Below are positions 21,483 to 31,730 of a DNA stretch of 64,000 nucleotides, one piece after another. A program made the translations under genes and the position numbers. Source of the stretch: Sarcocystis neurona. Lineage: Eukaryota > Apicomplexa > Conoidasida > Eucoccidiorida > Sarcocystidae. The stretch is taken from positions 2,903,534-2,967,533 of the forward strand of contig KL647290.1 of assembly GCA_000727475.1 (NCBI GenBank), read 5' to 3'. The number at the start of each line of letters is the position of its first letter. The first letter of the stretch is position 1. Under the pieces are notes generated by a model. It worked only from the letters and a program-made list of their open reading frames with translations, ran no database searches and was not told the origin of the DNA.

Positions 21483-24450
21483 AGCCCTATTCGCTCGTCC
21501 CAGTTCACAAGCATGCAGCAGGCAGGTGTTTGTCCCTGACGGCTCCGTTGCTGCGCTAGACAGCAGCAGTTCCAACAACACATACGAAAGGTTGCTACTC
21601 TCACAACGAAGGTCCACATTCGTAATAAGAAAGCCTGTGACTTGCCAAATGCAGGCCGCAGAGAAAGAAAGCAAACTGCCACGCACGAACAAACAATGCG
21701 CAAGTCCTAAAGCACATGCACGCACACCGGAAAATCAGCGCACAGACAGCCAGACAAGTTCCCAGCCAGCTGGACACAAAAAAATCCACACGAAACCAAC
21801 CTCTAGCGAGGGAGGTGTGGACAGGTAGCCGTAGCGGTCGACCAATACGCACGGCGACGCATCCCTGTGTTTCCTTTGTTGCGTCATTGCCTGCCGCTGT
21901 CTCCCATGGCACGTCCGTCGCGTCTCCGTGCAGTAGTGCTATTGGCCTTGTCTAAAAATCCAGGCGCGCCAGCGTCCAATTAGCTTATTAGGCGGTCCCC
22001 TGCTTTTCGGCAGAAAAAGGTTCCCCGGCGCTTCTCCCTATCGCGCGATACGCCGCGTCAACTGCACAGCGCTCAGAGTCTCTGCTTTCTGAAGGTCTTT
22101 GCCTTCCAAATAATTTACAGTTTCTCCCCCCTTTTTAGAACGTTTCTCTGCCGGAGTCTCCCCCTCTGCCTCAGCAGCTCCCTTCGCAGTGAGGAGCGGC
22201 GGGGAAGAAAAGGCGTACGGCATATAAAGAAGCGAATACTGAAGAGGAAAAAAAGGCGTCTCCGAAGACAAATCTTTCTAGGCCGGCTCGTCTTTGCATA
22301 ATCGTATCCGGACAGCCACATTTATGTGCACCTGTACACTCACCTCGTGAGCTGCATATATACGTGTAAGTATTTGCATATTCGTACACAGGCAGAAAGC
22401 GACAACACCCCTGTGAAGGGGCGTCGCTGTGCACTGCTAGTCTTGTGCGACACACACACATCCACGTGCACAGGTTGGCAGTCGCGTAGGTATATTTCCT
22501 ACACATACCTGCAGCACAGAAAGCAGGCATACGAAGAAAGACACGTGCACACGCGGTACACACACAAATACAAATACATACATATACATATATGTGCGTA
22601 CGTAAACGCACGTCGTATGAGGAGAGAGCAGCCGGTAATACGTTTACGAAATCCTCTTGCCGATAAACACCGGTTGTCGGGTGCGTAGCATATTTCCGGT
22701 GTATCTGTAGAACTCGTGTCCTTCTATGTAAGAGTTTCTTTCCTCTCTCATTCTTCTTCGAATCTTCTTCATACCTCTTCCCCCCTTGTACACTCCCTCT
22801 TGTTGCGCTCCCATGTGTTCTCTGCTCGTTTGAAGGTCTCCGCTCTACCTTCCTTCTCTTCCAATTCTGCATCTCGGCCTCTCTCGCGTCTTGTCTAGAA
22901 CTCACGCACGGACAGTCGCGTGTCTCGTGAAAACTCCTTCCCTCCGGAAGACAGAAAAGTAAACGCTAGTGTTCATCGAACTACCAGCACGAACAATAAT
23001 AGAAGCACGCAACAGCATACCCAGTTAACACGGGTATACGTACGCATCGATATGTAGCGATTTCCGCGTTCCGGCACTTCTTCGTCGTATTCTTCTCTTC
23101 TCGACCTCGCGTCATTCGCCCGCTTCCAAAACCCGTTCTCTTCACTCTCTCGCCCTCTCGGACGCCCCCGCATTCCTTCTCTTTTTTCGTCTTTGTGTGT
23201 GTTCTCTTTCTTTTCTGAGTGTTTCCCTTTCGGCATTTTACAAGTGCGTCCTGGAATACACTGCTCACCCCTACCCTGGTCTGTTCCGCCGCTTTCTCTC
23301 TCTACTCTTCACTGCAGGTCGCCTCTTCCTTTGCCGCTCCTGGTGTCTGCACGAGCAGCAGACGTGGACACCCCTCTGCATATTCGCGTAGTCGCTGGCG
23401 CGCTATTCAGACGCTGTCTGTGTCTCGCCCACTTCCTCCTTGTTCTTCTTTCCTCCGCTTTGCTGTGTTCTGCGCTCCACCGATCTCTTCTACCGAAGCG
23501 GCACCACGCCGTTGTCCAACGCGGCTGTTGCTGCGTGGATCATTCCGTCCTCTATCTCCTCCCGAACCTGGTGCTGTCCTTGCTCCTGCAGCGCGCTGCT
23601 GTGGAGCTCACAGAAGCGCCGCCTGCTAAACTTTCCGTAGATTTGCTCTCTCCAGGGCCGCCAGTCCACCACTTGTGCACAACTCTTTTGCCTTGCGCCC
23701 GAAACACGCGTATCCTTAAGCGAGAGAGGAAGAGAGAGGGCAACGAGAGAGGTTGAGAAAGACAGAAGGATACGACGAAAAGGGAGGAAAAAAGACAGGT
23801 AGAAAAAGTGGAACAGAGACGTACTCGCGTTGCTATAAAACTGTACAACAAAGATGTTTTAGACCGGCTGCAAACTTTCCGCCAGTCCCGCTCAGGAAAA
23901 CACTCTCCCGGCAAAACAGCACTTCACATTACCTACGTGACACAGCTGTCTGTGTGAATGCGTGTGTACATATTCAGATAGACATATACTAGGATATTAT
24001 AGCTCCCTTTCAAAACCACATCTTCGTGTCCAATATAGGTTCGCATATTTCTGTGTACATACACATACTTCCCACATAGTGGCCCATCCCCGTCGATCGG
24101 CCCAGTGCACCTTTTTCGACAACCTCCTGGTAATCAAACGCAAGATGATACGCGTGCGTCCTATGTTTTTATATTCCTCAGTTGATGCTTCATTCCCATC
24201 CCTCCCGCGTGCGCCGGCTCTTCTTGCACTTTTTCCTCCTCCGTTCCGCTCGCTGGTCTCTCTTGCGGTTTTCCTTCTCTTCCCTCCTTCTCTCGTAGTT
24301 CCAGTAGTTTGCGGTGACAGGCCGTTTCCCTTTGCTAGGACGACGTGAGCTGATGCGGGCGCGCAGCTGCTGCTTCTGTTTGGCTGCGGCCGGCCGGCCA
24401 GGCGCGCGCACGCCGTCCCTGCTTGTGTGCGGGGAAAGACGGGCGTTCCG
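21483..24450. other. Region between the plus-strand gene and the ELO gene
   Basis: No firm gene. It includes a possible 3' UTR, A-rich stretches and CT-rich segments around 22.7-23.3 kb and 24.2-24.3 kb. One plus-strand frame at 23318-23756 is listed separately. The ELO 3' UTR (minus strand) should occupy the last few hundred bases. Confidence 0.45.
23318..23756 (+). CDS. Possible exon, hydrophobic protein segment
   Basis: A long pyrimidine-rich stretch ends in CTTCACTGCAG. The frame after it encodes a Leu/Cys-rich hydrophobic segment with a charged end (NTRILKRERK) and stops at 23756. Two other frames over the same stretch are also partly open. There is no donor or partner exon, so this is a weak candidate. 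Confidence 0.25.
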
Positions 24451-25092
24451 CTACTGCATCTTGAGGGTTTTGCGAGACTGCTGGCCCTGCTTAGAGTACT
24501 TTTTCAGCACGTATCTTCGGAAGAAGTAGTCAGCGAAGAGGTAGAAGTACGTGGAATACATGAGAAGCCCATAGCAAAGGTTGCGCCGCTCAATGTAGTG
24601 TCCATGCTTCCAGGGCTGCAGATACTGCTCCCCAGTCCACGCGTTACGCGGCTGGAGCGCGAAGGAGTAGTAAAGCGAGACGCAGGTCACGCCGACGCCA
24701 ACGAACATTTGCGAAATCTGCGCGACCGTAACGTAGACGCCCCAGGAGAGCGGCCGCCGCAGCTCGGCCGCGAGAAAATAGTACAGGTACATGGCTGCGT
24801 GTACACTGTAGTTCATTGCGATAAAGTAAATGCCTGCGGGCTGCTCGACGCTGTAGCCGTCCCAGGTGTACAGCAGGACAGTCACGTGGTGGTACCAGTG
24901 GAGAAACGTCAGCTGCCGCTTCCGGAGAATCAGAAAAACCGTGTCAAGCAACTCGAAGTATTTTGAATAAGTGAACAACGCCATCCACAGCCCGTTCGCG
25001 CCGTGCCCGCACGTGTACGCCGGTGGCGAGCATATTGAAACTTCGAAGCCCCACTTGTACAACATGTACAACAAATGAGGCGCCACTCGCAC
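24451..25092 (-). CDS. ELO elongase, terminal exon
   Basis: The acceptor (on the minus strand) is CTTCTGCTTGCAG. It begins VRVAPHLLYMLYKWGFEV and runs to a stop at 24451. It carries the histidine box, the KxxExxDT motif and most membrane spans. Confidence 0.92.
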   Translation of the reverse strand: MRVAPHLLYMLYKWGFEVSICSPPAYTCGHGANGLWMALFTYSKYFELLDTVFLILRKRQLTFLHWYHHVTVLLYTWDGYSVEQPAGIYFIAMNYSVHAAMYLYYFLAAELRRPLSWGVYVTVAQISQMFVGVGVTCVSLYYSFALQPRNAWTGEQYLQPWKHGHYIERRNLCYGLLMYSTYFYLFADYFFRRYVLKKYSKQGQQSRKTLKMQ

Positions 25093-26021
25093 CTGCAAGC
25101 AGAAGGACGCGCTACACGGCCGCAGCGTGGATCAGAGACGGATATCCTCGCCCACATGGAAACAAAATGACGTATACAGCCTGCGCACACGCATACCGTC
25201 CACAGACAGACTGACACAGACATGCCTACGACCGCATACACACTGGTATTACGTATATGTGTATCTATTTAGAGAGAGACAGAGCGAAAAAGAGACCACA
25301 TGTGTGCACGACACGAATACATAGACATTATTCATAAAAAGTGAAACAGAAGAAAAAACTATGTATACACAGAGACACTGCGATGTCCAGAAAGAGAACG
25401 AGAGACAACACGTATACATACGCATGCTTGGACGTTATACATATATATATATATACATAGATACAGCGACAATACACATACACATTCACACAATTCATTC
25501 ATCCATTTACACATATATATCGAACATGCGATATATATATATATATATGTGACGACTGAAAGAGTTTCCTCTCCAGCGGATATAAGCAGCAATGGATTCT
25601 GCCACTCTGCAAGAGCTAGATGTCTTTCCGGACACATCGCGTCACCTTCTCCTCTCTGTGTACAACTATGACTGACGATACGAAGGCAGTAGTACTTGAT
25701 CGGAGCCAACACTGATAGATGTGCTCCTTACCCATTTTCTAATATGCGTAACATATGCATCCTCAATATATACGTATAGGGACATCGTAACTCTGCCGCC
25801 TGGCGGTCAAGGACGAGGACCTTACCATTCCCATAAAGCTGAAGACGGCGAGGAAGAAGTTCCACCATTTCAACGGTCTATCTAAATTAAACGCTTCCCG
25901 CTTCTTCATGAAGCGTGTGCCGAAATAGCAGAAGAGCAGATACACTGTCGCTGCGAGTGGGGCGAGGTAGTAGTTTCTCATCACCCACATGACCTGCGAC
26001 GTTGCGTCGAAGTTGGCCTCG
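24451..26021 (-). CDS. ELO-family very-long-chain fatty-acid elongase (5' incomplete)
   Basis: ELO/GNS1-SUR4 condensing enzyme of the ER membrane, joining malonyl-CoA to fatty acyl-CoA as the first step of chain elongation. Two exons: 25826-26021 and 24451-25092. The junction is in phase 0 between a GTAAGG donor and a CTTGCAG acceptor. The 279 residues present show the family pattern: a FDAT-x-x-MW-x-MR-x-YY start block, a WNFFLAVFSFMG helix, KYFELLDTVFLILRK (the KxxExxDT motif), the histidine box HWYHH at 24886-24900, MNYSVHAAMYLYYF, and a basic C-terminus (KKYSKQGQQSRKTLKMQ). It is multi-spanning. The first residues, upstream of a C/GAG codon at 26021, must lie on an exon that was not found. 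Apicomplexans usually have three ELO paralogues (A, B, C); which one this is cannot be told here. Confidence 0.92.
25826..26021 (-). CDS. ELO elongase, internal exon
   Basis: The acceptor is GCTCCTGCAG and the donor GGGAATG/GTAAGG. It encodes EANFDATSQVMWVMRNYYL and then a first membrane span and RPLKWWNFFLAVFSFMGM. It starts with a single base completing a codon, so an upstream coding exon must exist. Confidence 0.88.
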
Positions 26022-27105
26022 CTGCAGGAGCATCAAGAAACAGAAGAAGAAACCATATACGCGGCCTTCTAGAGGAAAAAGAAAATGAAAAAGAAAAGGA
26101 GGGGGAGAAAAGAAATGACGAAGCGAGACGAATCATACATAGAGAAGCAGCGAGGCATGGAAAATATAAGTATACCGAGCACTCTCGAGACATAAGCAAA
26201 GAACGGATGCAGAAGCTCTCAGAAAAAATGCTAGGAAGACGAAGATCGGCAGAGAATTCGCCGAAAAAACCTTCCGTCCTCAAAAACAAGAAAGGAGAAG
26301 CGTTTCTCATCAAGCAACGACCGTAGAGCTACAAAAAGTCACACGCACATTGCTCAATGACGACTTCAGGCTTCAAAATGGAAATTCAATTTCACAAAAG
26401 TGGAGGATGTCCCACATCGCGGCACCTGCAGCATATGTGCACGCACGTACACTCGTTCGCACAGATGTATACACACTTATGTAATATACACATATATGCG
26501 CCGCTGTGGTCTTCTGAACTCACAGGATTTATAGGAGTATACTCTCAGCTGCAGCTCAGCTGCTGCTTGTGTTGGCACTCCGCTGCTGACAGTACTGCTG
26601 CCGCCCGCCTCCTGCAGGCGTTCCTTCTCCGTCCACAACATTGTGCTCTCATTTGGGCGTTCCACAAACGTTTCTCTCTCTTGATTTATATATACATACA
26701 TATATGTAAATACATACATATATGCATACAAACGTATACATATATATATATATATGTAGGGTGTTTGTGCGTGTGTCTTGGCGTGTGTCTGCTACTACCA
26801 CCGTAAAACCAGCCTGTCTCCGTGCCCCGTGTCGCTTTGTCTACAGGTAGCTCTGTTCATCTCTTCATCGCTGATTACACCCCTGCAACTGCCGCCTATG
26901 TGTATATGCACTTTCGCCTACGCAAAAAACGTCTTTGCGGCACCTATCTCCCAAGCGGCACGCTGTGGTACTGCTGCATTCGCTCCTGCTGCGTCGTGTC
27001 ATTTTGCTGCTGAAACTGCTTCTGCTGCTTCACCCTCCGCCATGTACTTTCAGGTAGACCCACCACCAGGGATCCCACCCGCACCCACGCACACACACGT
27101 AGGTA

Positions 27106-27139
<34 letters not shown>

Positions 27140-27867
27140 GTGCGTGTGTGCGGCTATGTACACGCACAAATGTGTAGGCAACATTTGGCCAAGGGCAGCT
27201 CAAAAACGGACGCGTCACGTTCGCACTGTATATCTTTTTCAGTACTGGAGGTCGTGGTATTGCTTACTATTCCGTAAAGAAAGGCGCGAGAAAGGGAAAC
27301 TCTTCGTTTAAGTTGAGACGTGACCTTGTAGGATATACCGACGGCTGTCCGGGGAGGCCGCGGATCATCGTCAACTGATCCACTTCTGCCATTGTAATTT
27401 TCTTCGTACTTTTCTGTTGTTCCGAGTCTTCCTGCTGCTGCCCCCGCCCCTGCTGCTGGTGACCCAGCAGCCGTCGAATTTTATGATGCTGTAGTTCACT
27501 GTTCGTTTTTCCCCTCGCTGCTGCTGTTTCTTCCGTAGCTGTTGTGGGATTCGCTGTTTCAGCGGATTAGCCCCTTTGGCTCCTTTAACGCACACACGCG
27601 CGGAGCTTTGCAGGGTGGTTCAGCTGCTGTATTGTCCTTAGTGTAGAATTTGGCTAGCTGGGAAAGAGTTGTACATCAGGTTAGGTAGCGACAGGCTCAT
27701 TCACACCGGACCGTATGACGTATAAATGATGAGCGTTCTGTGAGCGTGTTCCGGCACACTTTAGCTCAGCAGACGCTTAAATGAAGACAGGTCGGCCGCA
27801 GACCATGCGTGTTTGTGGAAGGACGCGCGAGCATACTTTCCAGCGTCGCACGTGGTGAAGCAACGTT
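26022..27867. other. ELO upstream region and microsatellites
   Basis: This should hold the missing first ELO exon, but no candidate with the right phase and an FDAT-preceding sequence was recognised. It contains TA arrays near 26,690-26,755 and a (TG)n array at 27107-27134. Confidence 0.4.
27107..27134. repeat. (TG)n microsatellite
   Basis: A perfect run of about 28 bases of TG, followed by degenerate TGCGTG units. Confidence 0.9.
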
Positions 27868-30800
27868 TTACACATTGAGGGACAAAACAACACGAGTATG
27901 ATTTATCGAAGGTATTTGCACACGTACCCATGTACAAGTGGTCGTCTGCTGGTACTGATACGTCTGCAGATCTGTAGATGCGAAGAGGATGTATTTTTCA
28001 ATAGAAGTCCTCAGTGCTGCTGTTTCCTGCGGCCTAAAGACAGGAAACATATCGACGTGTACGTGCGAACTGCTGGAGTGTTAAAGATGTCACCACATGC
28101 GCGCTGCTACTTTATATCGACAGAAGCGAAAATGGTGAGTCAAGCACGGAACCAACGAAGTACGCACTCACCTAATTCTGACCGCCTACAGCGGCACACA
28201 CGTCAACAGAAGAAAAAAAAAGACACAGAAAAGGGGAAGGATTGTCTGAAACGACGGAGCGTTCTCGAAGGCATCACTCAATCTGACCATTCTTCCCCGT
28301 AAGGCACGGATACCACACTGCGCACCAGAAAGATGGTATCCTCACGTATAGTTGGCACTTGGGCAGGTACGCTTTCATGAACTGGAGCATGCCCAGAGCG
28401 TTTGTACGCCTGCAACTCCAAATGCCACCTCCCTTATTCCGCAGATAAAGTGGCGACACTCGCGAGCAGGGGAGAAAAGTTGATTCATACGAGACGCGTC
28501 TCAAAATCTTTTGTGGGCACAACGGTTTCCAACTCAAAACACGTCCCCAGAAACGACTGCATGTACCTATTCAGCGTCGACTCCTTTACGCGGATAGTCT
28601 AGTGAGTCCAGAGACTCTGAATAGGCGTTTCGTGTACACAGCCGACCGTTTACGCCAGAATGGACTACGTGGTCCGTAGCTCGGGAGGTGCTTTACTGCG
28701 AAAAGCCGAAAAAGGGGCGTTTGGTGCCAAGAAAAGGCAGTCAATGTTGTGGTCGGGTCGGAGTCCTTTACCAGGTTCGCCTTCGTGCTCCCTTTGTCTT
28801 TCCCAACTTCCATTTTTACCATTTGGTGGAGCGCTCTCAACGCCCGTTGTCACGCTGAGCCACACTTGAGATGGAGTAGCGGCAGCGCTGGCGGTGGCGT
28901 GCCAGAGTGGATCCGCTGGCAGTAGATTCTGTCGGTTATTCTGTCTTAGCTCGCTCCCTCGCACTTCCGCAGTTTATTTCCCCATTTAGTGCTCCATACA
29001 TCAGCAATATCGACGTAAGTTTGTTTTTTAGTTCTTGCGTACTCCTCCAGCTTGGCCGGGCCCCTGTCCATCCGGAGTCGTGTTAACCTCACCGCTGTCC
29101 CATGAATTCCTTTTGACGCAGGGCGCGGAAGGTGAGGACAGCCCATCGAACCGCGGCGTGCGTCCATTCTTTTTATTCCGTAGTAGATCGAGGCTAAACA
29201 TTGAAAATGTGTTGTTTCGTGAGAGTGTATGAGTGCAAAATTTGGAAGTGTACGAACGGCGGTGTCTGCGACGCTGTCCCACACCGTGGCCAGGGGCCCG
29301 TACTCGTCGTAGCGACCACCGAGAGAAAACGTGTTTGTTGTTATGCGGATGTGTGCACACGTTGCAGTTATGCAGACACAAAGTAGTGATCGAGTGACAG
29401 GGCGGACGTCAACTCTGAAGCCGTTTCTGGTGTTCTTTGCAATTATTGCGGGGAGTGGACTGTCCACGGGGAGAGATTTCTACTTTTCATACAAAACGAT
29501 CTACTGGAAAAGCCGTCGGGGCAGAACTATGCCACACATGAAGGCTAGGAGCTGTGTGAGAGCAACAAAAATATACGAGCTCCCTTGGGTGGCGCTGTCG
29601 TTTATCAGCGTAGACTTTACATGTCCCCGGATAAGCGGCAGCCGCTGTCGGTCGCGTATACATGTCAGGATGATTTGAACAAGTGCGTATTCGGAAGAGG
29701 AGTGAGAGAAACGTACTAGGCATCTGCAGATGACACGCGAGGAAACGGTGCCTGCCTAGGACAAATTTGAAAACGATGGTCGTACCTTTTCTTAAAGGTG
29801 GAAATAGTCAGTAAAGCGTAGTGGAACACATCCGTACCACGGAGCGTAGGGTGACCCAGGGTAAGGGTCTGTGGCGGTACGATCATCTGTCGTGATGCTG
29901 CGGTGTTGGAAGGACGCACGTTGGGAATTTTTACTGCGGATGCGTGACGTGTCAAGTCTCTTCAAGTGATGTTCGATGTAGCGGCTTTGGATATGAGTTT
30001 GTACCCATCCGTGGTTGAAGCGCAGTCCAGATAAATGTAGGTACTGGGGCGCACTGGTGAAAACTCTATAGCTTTCAGTATCAACAGTGGAAGGCTGCTG
30101 GAACGATCCAGATGATCGGCGGAGGTGGGCTATGATGTTCGATGAAGCGGCTCTGTTCTCTGGATATGAGTTAGTACCCATCAGTGGTCGATGCGCAGTC
30201 CAGGTACATCTAGGCATTGGAGCGCACCGGTGAGGACTCTGTAGCTTTCAGTGTCAACACTGAAAGGCTGTTGGGTGCAGGTGATCGGCAGAGGTGGGCA
30301 ATGAAAACGCGCCCAACGCCCTGGGTAAGATTTTGCTCCGTTACTTTTCCATGAAGTTTGGTGTTTCAAATATAATCGGTGCACTGTCAAAGGAACACCA
30401 CTTTTACAAGGTATCTCGAACAAAGGATATGCTGCAGTCCACGATGCGTGGCGTTACGCGTACAGATTACGTAGCTCCAGTCGGGCCTCCTGGATACGGA
30501 CTCGAACATTATTGAACACTTGTGTACAGATCCAAACCACCCGTGGAACAGTCGCTACGGAAACCTGCGGGAACGCCTGCTCTTCCTGTGGTGGTAATAA
30601 TCAATTTCTTCACGTATTTACGCACGTGACTCGGGGATGTGATACGCAGAGGACCTCCTGCAGTGCAGCCGGCGCGCGGGTGGATTCCCTGAGCAAGCAC
30701 TGTGTGACAATAGCGCTGGTTGTTTGCTGACGTATGTAGCTTTCGTCCTGAAGCTGCAGTAGAGGATTGTGACCAGGTGGCTTGGTGGTACAATAGTTAT

Positions 30801-31640
30801 AGGGCTCCGCAGAGAAGCCAGTGATGAAGCTCCACAAAGCCTTCAGGCCTCATTTTTCGGACCAGCGTTGGCGTAGGGACACCAAGGCAAGTTTTCACCG
30901 TAAATCCCAAGCAAATCCCACTTCTCTGCGGGTGTTGGTCGCTGCATATCGTGGAACATGTATTTTTAGTGTATAACATTTTGATGAACCGGTGCAAGTC
31001 ATCTGTCAAAACGCTTCACCGTAGTCAATCAGAGTGCACTCACCTCTGTATCGACCGGGCAGTGGGACACCGAAGGGTTAGCGTAGAATGTGGAGACGGA
31101 CATATAGACGGCCACGCGAAGGGTGGAGTAACCGTGTGTGCAAGAATTATACATTTCTCTTTATACTTGCGTAATAGAGAGTAGGCATGCTCCGACATAG
31201 CGGGACAGTTTTTGGTTGTACTGCAAATGGACAAGTACAGATTCCGTGACGCGCAGACGTTCTGACGTGATGAAATGGATGGAGTACGTCGGATACCGGT
31301 ACAAACACAGCGGGTAAAAAAAGTTGCCGCGCGGGATGTCGTAGTACTGCTTGCCGCTATACACAAATATATCTACGCGGCTTACAAGCGTGACGAGCCT
31401 ATCAGGACCTCGAAGTTCGCTAGCAAACTGTAGCGTGATCAGGCCTCTACACTGCGCATTTCGAATCTGAAAGGATGTGACAGACACTGAAAAACTGCAC
31501 GCTGAGAAAATGGTGTTTGACCTGGCTAGAAAGAGTTTCGAATGAGCCGAGTGGCAACCAAACATGGCACTGTACGCACTGGCAACGAAACTTTTCTTTC
31601 GTCACTTTTAGCTCCTAATAAACTGTTTTGCAGATCTCCC
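27868..31640. other. Microsatellite-poor island with open frames of unknown meaning
   Basis: Unlike its flanks, this 3.8-kb stretch lacks TA and CAG arrays. Its main open frames are on the minus strand: 27868-28050, 28274-28537, 28665-28964, 28946-29467, 29792-30217, 30610-30837 and 31161-31565. Several have protein-like composition; 31161-31565 starts with ATG and includes VDIFVYSGKQYYDIP. Frames of this length are expected by chance in 64 kb, no family was recognised, and stops separate the pieces. It may be a decayed foreign element, a cluster of exons of an unknown gene, or plain unique DNA. Confidence 0.3.
29968..30303. repeat. Tandem duplication of a 166-bp unit
   Basis: Unit 1 spans 29968-30133 and unit 2 spans 30134-30303. 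Both start GATGTTCGATG and share GCGGCT, GGATATGAGTT, GTACCCATC, GCGCAGTCCAG, TAGCTTTCAGT and GGCGGAGGTGGGC or GGCAGAGGTGGGC. On the minus strand both copies read VDTESYRV followed by similar residues, so the frame is kept across the repeated part. Confidence 0.85.
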
Positions 31641-31688
31641 CGGCCGTGTTTTCTTCGATAAACCCACGCAGTTGCCATTTCGTCTGCG

Positions 31689-31730
31689 TCAGCGGGAAGT
31701 AAAGACAAACTTGAAGAGGGTTGCCACCAC
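31689..31730 (-). CDS. RMND1-family gene, terminal exon
   Basis: The acceptor is GTGGCTCTGCGGCTTCAG. Thirteen codons (VVATLFKFVFTSR) and a TGA stop finish the hydrophobic C-terminal helix. Its length and position fit the usual end of the family. Confidence 0.8.
   Translation of the reverse strand: MVATLFKFVFTSR

Noticed and set aside
25981..26313. Possible first exon of the ELO gene immediately upstream
   Set aside because: The frame is Phe/Ser/Leu-rich from T-rich intron sequence, has no elongase-like residues, and its phase does not lead into the 26021 acceptor.
31161..31565. Guess that this frame is a viral capsid-like protein
   Set aside because: Only a vague alternation of hydrophobic and aromatic residues suggested it. 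No diagnostic motif was seen, so no viral origin is claimed.
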